From assembly GCA_020055645.1 (NCBI GenBank), contig CM034547.1:8231280-8295279 (forward strand): 64,000 nt of DNA, written 5' to 3'. Of the stretch, positions 1 through 13,100 are shown piece after piece. Numbering within the stretch: position 1 is the stretch's first letter; every line of letters begins with the position of its first letter. Below the pieces are notes generated by a model. It searched no databases, was not told the DNA's origin, and saw only the letters and a list, made by a program, of their open reading frames with translations. Position numbers and translations under genes: made by a program. This DNA comes from Tomocerus qinae. Taxonomy: Eukaryota; Arthropoda; Collembola; Entomobryomorpha; Tomoceridae.

Positions 1-695
1 CAGATGACCAAATTCATTGGGGATTTTTATACATTCTCCAGCATGAGAGCAATTCAGAGGACATGGATTCACAGAGAATTCAGCACGAAATCCTTCCAAA
101 GCATAATTTGTGTCCGAATAAAGAAGTATCAGCATCTTCAATAAATTAGTAATCATTTAATTATCAATGCAACCTCACAAAAGAAAATTATGTACAAAAA
201 AACGGTTCTTTAAAAATCCAATTACATATCCGGAGCGAGCTTGGACATAAACATTTGGCTGCACTGCTCCACTAAACGAAGCTAGCAATGAGGTTTTCGT
301 AGCGTAAGATTTTCCATCAAATATAAACAAGTAATCAAATGAGCATTCTGTTTTTACTTGATCTATTTTCAATGTAATTGAATATCCAGGAGGAGCTGAA
401 AATTAAAAAAAAACAGATAAGCAAGTTGCGTCACCAATTTCATTATAAAATATTGTTTAAATAATTAAACAACAGTTGTTGGAATAGTACCCTCTATAAG
501 CCATTCGCAATGAGAATCTTGAGTATAATTAGTTGGACCGTCCGTAATGAAGCCCCATGTAACATTTGATAACCGCTCCCGTGTTCTATTACATGGAAAA
601 TCAGTAGAAGTGATCGCCCCAGTGTAAGTTGCAAAGAAAGTGTTTACAATAAGAAAGAGAGCTCCCGTCACGGAGAATATTGCTCCCAGCTCCAT
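1..695 (-). CDS. Attractin/distracted-like protein, N-terminal part (partial)
   Basis: Three coding exons on the minus strand: 491-695, 226-395 and 135 down to 1, continuing beyond the window (170 residues here). The protein opens with a hydrophobic signal peptide (MELGAIFSVTGALFLIV) and enters a CUB domain at once. Visible landmarks are a WLIEG motif, TECSFDYLFIFDG, LLASFSG, SGY and LLYSDTNYALEGF, followed by an EGF-like start, CPLNCSHAGEC. These match the order and spacing in attractin (WLIEG, ATECSWDHLYVYDG, AAFSG, SGYALLHFFSDAAYNLTGF, CPNNCSGRGEC). Attractins are large type I membrane proteins with CUB, EGF, kelch, C-type lectin and PSI modules; the fly orthologue is distracted. Human attractin has EGF-like sequence before its CUB, so the N-terminus here is shorter. 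Exon phases (1, then 0) agree. The start is the first ATG before the signal peptide. Megf8 is the main alternative, but the motif matches favour attractin. Confidence 0.85.
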
Positions 696-739
696 GGAAT
701 TAGCCTCACATCGGATTTGTCGGACAAAAAATCAACTTA

Positions 740-961
740 CTAATCGTGCACAATAAAATTCATTAAACTCATTGCGACAAGTAAAAGAGATGCCTCTTTC
801 ACACTTGGCTTGGTATCGTTAGCCTTGACAAGGGCCTCCTCCATTCCCTTGTCACTTATGTCGCTTAGGTGTCTAACAGTTTTGCCTATGCATGAAAAAC
901 GGAATCCATAAAGTCTCAACAACCATTGTATAACAGCATAAATATGAAAGCCTTGAAGCAT
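740..961 (-). CDS. Small ORF of unknown function upstream of the attractin-like gene
   Basis: A 73-codon ORF ends 44 bases before the attractin-like ATG on the same strand. I do not recognise it. The protein has a hydrophobic start (MLQGFHIYAVIQWLLRLYGF), a charged middle (SDISDKGMEEALVKANDTKP) and a hydrophobic end (SLLLVAMSLMNFIV). Its composition looks more protein-like than most chance ORFs in this AT-rich DNA. A GTAAGT sequence overlaps the stop codon on the minus strand, so part of this stretch may instead be a spliced 5' exon of the attractin-like transcript, with the ORF acting as an upstream ORF. It could be a real microprotein, an upstream ORF or chance. Confidence 0.3.
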   Translation of the reverse strand: MLQGFHIYAVIQWLLRLYGFRFSCIGKTVRHLSDISDKGMEEALVKANDTKPSVKEASLLLVAMSLMNFIVHD

Positions 962-1670
962 TTGACACTTTGAATTTCACTTTCTATGGACAACTATAAA
1001 TATTTTTTCCAGTTTTGTGTGTTCCTTTGTCTTAACAAATATCAGTCACAGTCATTAGTCATTTCTGTTCACAAACACGCCTTGTGCCTTGTCGAACACA
1101 CAAATTAAGAATTTCGGCAATATTTGACTTAAAGTTTAAAACATTCTGTATTGTCAGTTAAAAATTGGTTCTTTGTTCTCCCACATGTTCATGGGATTGC
1201 CACATTACAGTTAAATTTTTTAGGCCAAATGATTGTGGCCAAAGTGGCCATTATGGGCGATGTCAGTTTTATTTCTTTTCTTAAAGAGTATAACAATGTC
1301 CACCAAAACAAAAATTTATATACACATTGAATTTTAAACTTCCGTATTGAGCTTAAAATTCAGCTCCACATGTGAGCCCATGTCCGTAACTTTCTTTTTT
1401 TAATTATTGCATTTTTAATGTTATTTAAATCGGGTAAAATTGTATTTTAGCGACTTCCTGACATTGGAGCCAAGAATTGTTCACCTGATATTTGTTTTCT
1501 TTTTGTCTCAGAATTTATACATGCTTGAATGTTCATTCAAAGTCTGTGGCGGCAGTCAATGCAGTAAAATTCTAGACTTTTTAAAAATATCTCTCGAAAT
1601 GTTTAAAGCTGAATTTCAAAAATTAGATCTATTGTCTCATCTGTAATACCAAAATTAAAACAGTTGCAAG
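962..1670. promoter_or_regulatory. Presumed divergent promoter region between attractin-like and LANCL genes
   Basis: About 0.7 kb of AT-rich DNA separates two divergently read genes and must hold both 5' ends. TCAGT-type initiator-like words occur near 1043 and 1265. No TATA box stands out, and I place no transcription start. The short ORF at 1440-1646 looks like chance. Confidence 0.35.
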
Positions 1671-4373
1671 ATGTCAGTGGAAATTTTAAATAAGGACAGG
1701 TACTACAGAAATGAGTGGGTGGGACGGGAAGATGACCACTTTACGGTACGGTAAGAATTTCCTGTCACCTGTCAAAAATTTTTCCTACTTTCCTCGATGT
1801 TTATTTGCATTAACAGTAAAAATCTTAGTCGTCTTTTGTCAGTGATAACTTAATCAGTATTGAATTTTGATAATTTTCCTGGATCTACAGGTTCATGCTT
1901 CGGACAATTATATTCTGCAAGAGAAAATGGAAATATCTAAGAAAGTTGGAATAATAATGGAGAATTTCGATTTACAATTTAAATCCTATGAAAGTTCGAA
2001 AGATTGCGGATCTGATTACTCAGTATACACCGGGACTTGTGGTGTTGCCTTACTTTACTGGCATGTAAGTCAAATGGATGAAGAAACCTGTTCAGATTCT
2101 AGAGGAACGACAGATAGGAGAAGGAAGGCTGACGAAGGCAAAGCTCGGGAGAAGGTAGTAGAGCCTTAATTAGAAATATTTATTCACCAACAAAACAATA
2201 TATTTGGTTGTAGTTAATTTTTGAGTGAATAATCAATTTCATTATTATATCCATGAATATTTTTTAGAAAGCGCTGATGATTATTGAAAAAGCATTGAAA
2301 TGTTTGAGGGGAAAGCGAATGTCATTCCTTTGTGGAGACGCAGGACCTTTAAGTCTTGGATTAATAATGTTCACTAAAGTTGGTGAAACAGAAAAGGCAA
2401 AAGAATGTTTAAACAGGTATAATAGAGGTTCACATAGTCATAATTTAATGTCATTTTAAGTAGTTCAATAACGAACGAAGTTCAATTCACTACCCACTGT
2501 GCATGGTTGCTACTACTTAATACAATTAAGTGTACTCTATGCAATCATCACACACTTATACCGTATCTAGTGATGAAAAAATTGGTTAACTTTGTGGAAA
2601 GTACTAGTGGGCTGTTTACTACTAGGAAAATTTTGCAGGGAGTACTCTACAGGGTAGGTCCGAATAAAGTGTAGTAGAACTCTACCAATGCCACTTCCCC
2701 ATAACCTTTTTTTCGATAAGCAGTTACGGTTACCTGCCTGGTTATATTAAGGTTATACCTAATATCTTTTGCATTAAGGGTTGCGCTCCATTACCCTTCA
2801 TCCCAGTCTATGGATTAACGAGTAGGAGAAAGTTAACTTTTCTTTCATACTAAAGCCAATGCACTTATGCACTTTGAATCTAGAAAATTTCGATATTATA
2901 TAAATTAAGGAATTCTCTTTCAAAAAGTAGATATGTCCTGCATAACTCTTTGACTCTTTTATATATTATAACATGTCAATCGCCAAAGCAATACACATTC
3001 AAAACTTTCACCGATACTTTACATTAAAGAGAAAGTCAACTTTCCCCAGTAAACTTATTTGAACTGTTTCTTAATTAAGTTCAGTTCTTATTATAATGTT
3101 TTATTTATCACTAGGCTGATTGGTCTTCAGAAATTGGTCTTTGAAGAAGATGGTAGGGATCCTGTGTGTAATGAAATCTTATACGGACGGGCTGGATATC
3201 TATACTCTCTATTATTTGCTAAACAATCTGTGGGAGATTTAATAGAAAATGCTTTGATCAAAAAGGTAAAAAGTACCTCACTTTAAGGTAAGCCATTAAT
3301 GACACGAATGTTTTTAACATGATGTGCAAATTTTATTATATTTGTAGATTGTCGACCGTTTGATTGCATCTGGTAAAACTAGCAAGGGTAAAAACATTCT
3401 ATATTACGAATGGCATGAAAAATGTTATCTTGGTGCTGCACATGGAACATCGGAAATATTGTATATTCTATTAAAGGTCTGACTCGGTGTACCACAAAAA
3501 AACTATGCAAAATCTCATTTAATATTACTAGATGCACCTTATTCAGATTCTTAGGAATGCTATGGCTGTGCCTTATAAGAACACCTCTTTATATGGGCAA
3601 TAATTTATTCCAGGCACACGATTTTCTCAGCTCAGAGCAGATTGTTTATGTAAAAAATACATTGGACTGGCTGTTAACTCAGAGGTTTACTTCGGGAAAT
3701 TTGAGGTCATCTCTCAACTCAAATGACGACAAATTGGTCCATTGGTAATTTCAAATTCAAATTGTATTCATATTACACTACATAAATAACATAATTTATA
3801 TGCCTATAATTTAATTTAAATATAATTGTAGGTGTCATGGGGCACCTGGAGTCGTTTATCTCTTCTTAGAGGCACACAATGTAAACTGGAATAACCCAAT
3901 TTCAACAAATCTTTATGTAAAACTTTTTAAATCTAATCTTTATTCTCATTTTCCAGATTTTCAAAGACGATGTATATCTTCAAGCTGCTTTAAAATCCTC
4001 TGATGTAATTTGGGAGAGAGGTCTCCTTAAAAAAGGCTATGGTTTATGTCATGGAGTGGCTGGGAACGCGTATGGCCTTATGGCAGTTTATCAGCATACT
4101 AAAGTTAGAACATTGAATTTGTGTTTGTAGAACCTGACCCTGTACATTGTCAATTTGTTTGATCTGCTTTAATACCTACCTCATTTTCTTTCAAAGGATG
4201 AAATATACTTGAAAAGAGCGTTCATCTTTGCTCGTTGGTGTTTTGACTACGGGACGAAAAATACTCACAAGCCAGACAGACCGTTATCGCTCTTTGAAGG
4301 ACTGGCAGGAGTGATCTTCATGCTTCACGATTTTGTGGGCGTCTTACCTAAGTTTCCAGCGTTTCAACTTTGA
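1671..4373 (+). CDS. LanC-like protein (LANCL1/2/3 family)
   Basis: Nine coding exons: 1671-1745, 1891-2064, 2268-2416, 3115-3265, 3348-3476, 3614-3744, 3832-3916, 3957-4103 and 4197-4373, giving 405 residues (human LANCL1 has 399). Family landmarks in order are SFLCGDAGPL, NEILYGRAGYLYSLLF, YLGAAHG, LVHWCHGAPGVVYLF, LLKKGYGLCHGVAGNAYG, PLSLFEGLAGVIF and the C-terminal KFPAFQL. LanC-like proteins form an alpha/alpha barrel with a zinc site. The Cys and the Cys-His pair that bind zinc are present in CHGAPG and GLCHG. Animal LANCLs bind glutathione and have been reported to add it to dehydrated amino acids in damaged proteins. The start is the ATG giving MSVEILNKDRYY; reading phase favours the donor at 1746 over a stronger-looking GTAAGA five bases downstream. 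The exon 8 donor is GTTAGA. Which of the three paralogues this is cannot be decided by eye. Confidence 0.93.
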
Positions 4374-4535
4374 GTTTAAATTAATATTCTTGGATTACTT
4401 TGTAAGCCTCGTCCATTTATCAAACAGAATGCTTTAACTCTACTGCTTGGGGTACATGTTATGATAGTCTATGTAGGTTATATACACCCACATCTTTTAC
4501 CTAGGAAAATGAAATGTAAAAAGTTCCTTTTAATC

Positions 4536-4541
4536 AATAAA
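4536..4541 (+). terminator. Candidate polyadenylation signal of the LANCL gene
   Basis: AATAAA about 160 bases after the LANCL stop codon, the first exact match downstream. It fits a short 3' UTR, but there is no transcript evidence. Confidence 0.4.
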
Positions 4542-5522
4542 ATAGCTTCTACCAAGAAATTAAATACTCCAACAGAAAGGGATAGTTTCATGGAATCAAT
4601 TATATCGACTTTTGTTTCCGCTTTTTCCAAGGCATTGGAAATCAGAGCGTGTGTTCATCATGAAATATAAATATGCTTCCATGCAAGCTCTTTTCCGGGA
4701 GCCAAAAGAATATAACATTTCCATTAGTTCCCATCATCTCAGCTATATTGTACATATTGCACATAGGTAGCGGTTTGTCAAGTTTGCCATTAGTTTATGT
4801 TCCTCTCCTGTTCGTCCTCGACTTGTCTGGTTCGATAATCGAAATGAGGGCATCATGAGACTAACAATATTCTCCGAAACTCCAGACTGAAATGAACCAG
4901 GCCCCGAAAAAGCAGTAAGGCAGCATATATTACATATAACAGTCTACCTACCATTATTTTTTATCTTGAAGAGCTTATAATGTAGTATGATTCATCGACT
5001 ATCTTATATAAATGTTGATATAATAATGTTTGATAACATTTTAATGATCCCGTGTTGTAACTCTCTTGGTGAAATATTATATGGTAGTAATAAGGAAGTA
5101 AGTAGAAACTGTAGAAATATTTCAAAGCCGTAGCGAAATGAGGTTATCCAGTTGAAGGTTGAGCAACAATGGATGGTATGAAGGAACGAGAGAGCTAGGA
5201 GCTACCTGCCTACAGATATAATGAATTGAATACCTACAGCCTAAAATAATATGAAATGATATAGAAGAGGGCCGGGAAGAGAAATGTCGATAGCTATCCA
5301 ACCGAATTCCTGGAATCGGATCCAGACACCATGTTCGTACGTGCCCTGGAAGACCAGAGAGTATTTTACTTGTAGCAGACTATCTGTCACTGACAGTGCG
5401 TAGTCTTGTTCTTGTCTATGACTCGGTCGTTGAGAACAGAAAACCGCGGAGTGAGCGAGCTGAAATTTGCGTTGTAGTAGAGACTGCAGTAAGAATTCGG
5501 ATGAATATAGGCTTATTGAATG

Positions 5523-5597
5523 ATGCAGAATAAGGAAGGCTGGTCCTGGCTCTGGGCGGCGGGGACTCTCTGTGTGGGGTACATCAAGTTCTTTTAG
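5523..5597 (+). CDS. Possible 24-residue hydrophobic micro-ORF in the TMCO4 upstream region
   Basis: ATG at 5523, 24 codons, then TAG. The peptide starts MQNKEGWSWLWAAGT and ends in CVGYIKFF: one membrane-like stretch rich in Trp with a charged N-terminus. It lies in the G+C-richer patch that may be the TMCO4 leader, so it could be an upstream ORF or a small membrane peptide. A potential donor (GGG then GTACAT) lies within it, so the reading frame may be cut by splicing. I do not recognise the sequence. Confidence 0.2.
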   Translation: MQNKEGWSWLWAAGTLCVGYIKFF

Positions 5598-7100
5598 GTG
5601 TAGTAATGTGTGTTTGTTACGCTTTTCTCTAAAGCAAAGGCAACAAATGTACGTACATGTACAGAATAGGAATTTTGCTGAGTCCTATTCGCCTGTGCGA
5701 TTCAAATACAACACTCTGCTCAGTACTTAGGAAAACCACTTTAGGTTCACGTACGTGGAGAAGATAGGACATAAAAGGAAAAGAGTCGTAGCTCTAGCTA
5801 AGCTACGTAGCGCAGTACCTAATAATCCACACAGAAAATACAAGAGCATAGCTGCGAGAGAATTAGTAGAGATTGCCAGAGTCAGAAGCCCAAAAGCCAG
5901 TCCTTGGTTGGGTTGTGTCTATTGCATATTATCTCTCTCTCTCGTCTCTGTCTCCTGTTATGTAGACATTATTCTATTCCAGAGTATATTTTGATTTATT
6001 CTCTATGTCATACTCACTACTTTCATCTTCTATATTAGCTTTGACGTAAAATACTCCAGTTCTTTCTCTTCTTTATTGACCTAATTGCAAGTTTAGGTTG
6101 AAATGGATTTTATATCATCTGTTTGTGTAGTGTAGACATAGACTGTCCTAATCATATGTGTGAAGAGCTAAAGGAGTTTTCCTCAATATGATTTTACTCC
6201 CATGTGACAGGCTGACATTGAAAAAGTAGAATGACAGGAGTATATTACAGAGAAATAAAAATAATACCTTACTTTTGCACTAGGCTTTGCTCTCGTTTCT
6301 CCAACTAAAAAAACTACGAGGGTCACTACGTAAACAAGACCTCACCACAATATTTATTCTATACGACTGTTTTTTGTCGTAGTATATAATTTTCTACTGT
6401 TACTACATGTTGAATTAGTAATTATTATACATACATATCAAATATCTAAGCTGAGCTCAACTCATAATTCAATTTGCTGAACTTACGACGACGGAACTGC
6501 TGCTATATTATATGCTGCATACAAGAAATATTAAGTGATGAAAATTATATAGCACATGTTATATCTACTAAGTATATTGACTCTAGCTACTTATAACATA
6601 AAAGTCTGAAAATCAACTAATTACTACGAGTATTTACAACTTCTGAAAACGAATACATATCAAAGTATAAAGACTACAAATTAAGATGTCTTTTTAAGTT
6701 CCAATCCTAAGAAATTATAACATAGTGGTGTGAACCGAAATATATTATCGTGTGAGCTTTCTCCGAAAAGAAGAGTTTCTCCATACATCTAATTAAATTT
6801 TCTCTTGATGTAATTTTAATTCCTTCTGACTGACAAAGAAGACAGCCAAAATCCTCATGTAGACAAGCACAAACTCTTTGAGTTTTTTCTTTTTAATTCT
6901 GTTTCCTCCGTTATTTTTGTTTATTCTTGTGTAAGTACGCTCTGTTGTGAATTCCAACTCTTACAATCTGTCTTTATCTTCACATTCCACTTTATATACG
7001 TAAACATCTTTATCGTCTCAATTCAAGAAATTATTCCATACGTCTACTCTACATACTCGTTCTCCATTGCAAACCAAGACTAATTACCTTTCATTCTAAC

Positions 7101-10100
7101 ATGGCCATGGCAGATGTCAATTTCAATGTTGGAGTTCAAAGTAAGTATTCACTGTTTATTCACTTTTAATTATGTGTTCGTAATTACGTAATTGGTAATG
7201 CATTTAATGTGCAATTTATTGACATAAGGTGGAAGTAGAAAGCAGAATGCACATTATCATTTTACAGTCTATCTCATTAGCTTCAGGATAGGAATTTTAA
7301 TGGAATCTCTGCAAAACAATCCTTGTAATTTTCCGTCATTATTTTCTTTCTACCATAACAGATTGCATAAAATGTGGGGGAAAACAATGCAAATTGCCTA
7401 GTTCTTCAAATTCATTTTACTAGTTGACATTTTGACTACTTAATTATATCATGGCATGACATGGCTTCGAGACCCCAATATTATCAATCCAAGGTTACGA
7501 GTGTAATAGATTAACAGATTATGCTAAACTCATTCCACAATCTGTTTCACACTACCTAATTTATGCTGCTTAAATAATGGGAGGCAAAAAGTACTTTTCA
7601 TTCAATGAGTCATTCGTTCTATTTGCATCAAACACAGCCATACATGCACAGATAAGTAGTCAATGGGGGAAGACAGTTTATTGGCTGGTCTATATGGATT
7701 GCTTACATAACTACTATGAATAATATGGTATTTAGATGTGGAGGTAACGAAATGAGTATCTGTAGATGAAAGCTACAATTTGCAATGCATGGCAGGTCGT
7801 AAATAAATATTCGATGAATTGAATACTTCAGATAGAATGCAAACAGTCCCAATTTACTAACTTGGTATTATAGTGTTCTATCTACTACTACTGCTTTATG
7901 TGAAATATTTTAAAGATTATCATTTTGTTACGTCTATAGCAGCATGTGTATTGTTGTTTGAGCTGTACCATGTATTGTTGTTGATTTAATTAGGTGTTAA
8001 TGACATAGAGTCTTGGCAGGTATAATATTTAGTGATTAAAATAGTCGTGTATAACTATGCAGACTTGTATGTTGTATTTACAACCTTAATACTTAGTGCA
8101 CATAATGTTAAAGTGAATTGAACATAAATTGTTTTATCTTGAGATATTTAAGACTTGAGACTGTATATACTACACGTGTACGTAAGCACGTAAAATAAAC
8201 ATGCTAAATGCTAAAGTAATGAAAATGACAAGTAGCTAAAAACAAAAATCGATTTACTGCTTTGCATTATGGTTGAGTAGTTTGGTCATATCTAATAGAT
8301 TAACATCCTTATATATAAGAATAAAAACTATGCCAAGAAGGGTAAGAAATAATGCTTGTGTGAATTTGTATCATTAATTCATTGGTGTCGTCGCCAATAA
8401 TCGTGTGACTTAGGACAGTAAATTAAACGAATGCTCTTGAATTCACCTGTGAGTTCCTATAAATGTCAGGTTGGATATATTGTCTGCAAGCCAAAGCTCT
8501 AAAATATTAATAGTAACAAATGGAGACACAATGCATAATCTTACCTGTCTATAAGTGCATGTGTAAGTATATGTAATCTACTAATTTATTAAAAAGGTAA
8601 GCACATTATGTCATAATATGCCTAGTGCGCTTACATTTTCTATAGCTACTCACAATTACATAACATTTGTAATGCGTTTCAATACAAAGCAGTAAAACTT
8701 GTAACATTTAAAAAATAAACAGTGAAAAAGAGATACTATAAAGGGAGTGTAGTGTATTTAAAAGTACATTTGTGGCTAATGTATTATGTATGGGTTGAAA
8801 AGGCTTAAATATCCGACTATAGAATTGTGTTTTGAGACGTAAAGAAAGGCTGTTGTAGTCTTCAAGATTTTTTACATGATAAAATAAAGATATTTTCTTG
8901 TAAAGTTGAACTTTATTGAATGCATGGAGTGGGCAAAGGCAAATCAAATGAAAATAGAGCACGTTAACGAACGTAACGCACTGGCTGAGAGGCAGTCGAC
9001 AAAATATTCATGCATGACTAGTAGAGTAATACGAACGAAGGAGCAACCATTATTCAAAGGAGCTATTTATTTGCGAATGTATTATCTACAATGTACTAAC
9101 TGCAGTTTATGACTGTTATTTTTCTGAGATAATCTTATATAACACTCATAGTGCTTGTATGTAAAGTGTAAACACTTTCAAGAAGTAAACATGTTCAGTA
9201 ATGACTTGATATCAGTGCACAGGCGAAAAATCTGTAATTTTGCAAAGGGAGAAGAATAAAGCAGGGAAATTATTGTTGAATTGGGGTTAACATTTAAAAG
9301 AATGATAAAAGTAGTATACGTGCATGAAAATGAGAATTATGTGACGTGGAAATGCGTAGAAATTAGAGTGGTAACTGACATAATTTTTTTTGTTTGACAA
9401 TTTGTTAGAGAGTCAGGATAGCGAAGCCGCAGTGAAGAGATTCACGGATGCAGCAAAGTACAGTTACGCGGCTCTGTGCTCCCTTGCCCTGAAAAGACTC
9501 TACTCAGAAGATGACCAAAACCGAGAGTTTTCAGAGACCCTTATACAAAGCGTTCGTGTTCACTTGGATTTGCCGGGTCACAGCGACGAAGTGATGTTGG
9601 CCCTTTTCAGGGGCGAAGGTGTGCAAAGTGGAGAAGTCTATGTGGATCTGGTCAAACAAGAGGGCCATGCCTTCACTTTCCTAATAGTCAAAGACCTTGT
9701 CTACCATGCTGTCAGAAAAGGTAAACATAACTAACCGTGACAAGAATATTTCGTGTACTAATGCATTAATTCATACTTATAAATATAACACTCTCTAAAG
9801 TAGGAGTACAATGACATAAAATCCAGGGGATTATATAGGTATATATATATAGACAGGACAATAATAGAGTTTATAGAGATTATAATATGACGTTCTCCTC
9901 TGAACACATTTCCTTTCTGTTCTTACTAAGCGTTAATAATTTATCAAGCTAAAACTCCTTTTTGTTTGCAAATGTGCTATTGTGTCTGCATTTATACTGA
10001 CTTCTATGGAAAACACTATACGCTGCTTAGTACATGTTGTCTCAATAATCTCTTGAGAAATAGCTTGAGTGGGTTTTGTCGAGGTTACGGTTAATTTTAT

Positions 10101-13100
10101 ATATTTATGCGTAACAGTACTTTCTCGACTACTATCAACTATTTCATCAGCTATGCTGTACAGAACTGTGCCACAGCCAGTAGCTACACACTGACTGATA
10201 TAAATACTCTATTTATCAATATTAAGCGTTATGATGATAGATTTTCCAAGCTGAAACTTGTATTTTACTTACTTTTGGTATAGCCTAAGTCTATATAACA
10301 ATGATTTGTGATTTTATTTATCGAATCTGCTGCTAACTACTAAGGAGTTGCATCGGGTAAACTATCTACTCTTGTTAATGCGTATTGATTACTTTATTGC
10401 ATGATGAATGCTTTCTATGCCAGGATATAACACTAACTCAAAATAATTGCCACACGTCTAATTGTCTGGAACAGTAACGATTGCAATGCTGTCTTTGTCA
10501 TTAGTATATTTATTATGCGCTAGTCACTAGTATTTTATGAATTTGCCCAGGGATGGGAGTTTGTTATGTATAAATCTTGCATGATTGCTTACAATACTGA
10601 AGTAATGCTATATCATTTGTTCTTTCTGGTTTAATTACTTTTATTGATTTACTTTTCAATTTTAATCAACTTTACTGATAAAATCTTTCTACTATGCTTG
10701 TCTTTCATCTGATCTATATTACTGAACATAAATAGTTTTCGTATCCAAAAATAAATAAAGCTTATTGGTATTCCAGCACTGTTGTTCCTGTGAAAAGTAA
10801 ATATTAATCTAAATTACATGTCGTATTCAGGAAAGTACGATTCGAGAACAAGAGCATTAATTCTTGGTGTGTCAAAGTTTCTTGATATTCGCTGGTCATT
10901 GGTTGAAATGATGGAAGAGTCTGCAGTCAAATTTCTTACTGAAGAGATGACTCCCAAAACTGAGTGAGTGAATTATTTTTGGTTTAAAAAGTTTTTGTTT
11001 TCTGTAGAATAATTTGAGAATTTGTAAATTTGTGTCTTATTTTCAGAGATGAAGAAAAGGAGACAAAGAAAAGGCAGAGAACGAGAAAAATTAAAAGATA
11101 TGCTTTGGTTGGTCTTGCCACTTTGGGTGGAGGTGCAATTCTTGGATTGACTGGAGGACTCGCGGCTCCACTCATAGGTATTTATCATTTGTTACTGTTC
11201 CTGCAATTTGTTTTCGTTATCTTTATTGCCGAGATAATTTTGGAATCCCATTCTGAAATGTCAGGGGCTGGTGTTGGAAGTGTTTTGGGAGGTGCTACAG
11301 CCGCGGCTCTTGGTTCAACAGCAGGAGCAGCAGTTATCGGCTCCTTATTCGGCGTTGCTGGAGCTGGACTCTCAGGTTTCAAAATGCAAAAGCGTGTCGG
11401 AGAGGTGGAGGAATTTGAATTCAAACCTTTAGGGAGAGTATGTTCCAAGTATGTCCTCTTCTTATCTATTTAATAGACCATTAAATATGTAGTAGCGCAT
11501 TGAGAGGTTCGTGGTAAACAAAAGTTTTATTTTCTTCCAGGAATTTGCACGTCGCAATTGCAGTTTCAGGTTGGCTAAACGATGACACGGGTGAGAAGGG
11601 ATTTTGGGTTCCTTGGAAGCATTTAAAGATATCACAGGAGCAGTATTGTCTAATGTATGAGTCTCAATATCTTCTGGAACTCGGTAGAGCGATGGACTAT
11701 CTTTTAAGTTTTGCTGTATCAATGGCAGCACAAGAGGCACTAAAACTTACAATTCTCTCTGGTAAGTTTATTGTTCCGTTTCCACTTTGTGAGATTAGTT
11801 CGCAGAAATAAAATTTTTTTGTGGTGAATCCTAGGTTTAATAACTGCAATCGCCTGGCCAGCTTCATTATTAACGTTAGCTTCAGTCTTGGACAATCCTT
11901 GGTATTTGGAAAACTCTATTTTGTTTTATATATCATATAAATGTTGGATTCTATAATTTAATTTCTATTTCGGGGACTTAGGGGTGTTTGTTGTAGACGC
12001 TCTGCCCAAATAGGTCGCACACTTGCAGATGTTCTTTTATCTCGGAGACATGGCAATCGCCCTGTTACTCTAATTGGTCTATCATTAGGAGCTCGAGTTG
12101 TGTTCTATTGTCTAAGTGTAAGTTTACTTTACCCCTTTTACCTTTTATGCTTTTCCTGTAGAGGAAAGCATTTGTAATTCAAATATCGTTCCATGCCATT
12201 AGATAACGTAACTCAGAATTGTTTGCAGCGTTATTTTATATTTATGTAGCTTTATGTCGGAAATTGCTGCTGTAAAAGTTCAATATTGTTGATTGTGGGA
12301 ACGATTAGGGATTACTTAGGTAAACAAACAGAATCTCATTACTCTACTTTGTATTCAAATATTCTTTCAGGAGCTAGCCCAAAGGAAAGGTTCCGAGGGA
12401 ATAGTACTAGACGCGATTATGCTTGGCGCTCCTGTAACGGGTAGAGCAAGTAATTGGAGCTCCTTGTCTCGGGTAGTCGCGGGTAATATTGTGAACGGCT
12501 ACTGTTCTGGAGACTGGCTTTTGAAGTTCCTCTACAGAAGTACAACAGGGCACTACAGGTACACACCAAACATTCCCCTCCAGCACGTAGCTTTTCGGTT
12601 GAGTATTATTTTATTACGTATTATGTAAATACAATAAAACGAGAGTATAGCCCATGTAGTCTAACATTAGCAGTAAAGATGTGTTTCCAGATCGCATTCC
12701 GTATGCATAGCTATTCTTACTATTATAGCGTGTCTGTTTTAATATTTTAGGATTGCTGGGCTCGAGCCAGTTACTTGGCAGCATCCGCGGATGAAGAATG
12801 TAGACTTATCCAGCATTGTGGCAGGTAACACCACTGTTTTAAATCTACATACGTTTTCCACCAACTTTACTAAAACTAAACGCTAGATTACTAAAACAAT
12901 TCCTAAAAGCGTGATCTTTTAAGCTTCTCTTACCTCGACAGCTATACCCACCACCTTTAATTAACTGAGCTCAAATTGCAAGTCCCATATATCCTAAAAA
13001 ATAGCACTATATCAAGCTTTCCTTAATATCCACTTCCTTAGAATGAATTACATATCCTTTTTTATGTACATGGAATATTATTTTGCATGATGAATAATTT

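Larger units (their letters stand above)
4374..7100. other. Intergenic region between LANCL and TMCO4; probable 5' leader of TMCO4
   Basis: No recognisable gene. A patch at about 5280-5600 is richer in G+C than its surroundings, with words such as CCGCGGAGTGAGCGAGC, and could be a promoter or non-coding first exon of TMCO4. ORFs at 4461-4670, 4673-4858 and 5755-5994 show no family signature and I treat them as chance. The short hydrophobic ORF at 5523-5597 is listed separately. Confidence 0.4.

Noticed and set aside
4461..4858. Two adjacent ORFs after the LANCL gene
   Set aside because: Different frames, no recognisable motif, and they cover the likely LANCL polyadenylation signal.
5755..5994. 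79-codon basic ORF upstream of TMCO4
   Set aside because: The Arg/Lys-rich start looks tempting, but it has no family match, ends in a low-complexity CTCTCT tract and has no supporting splice or promoter context.
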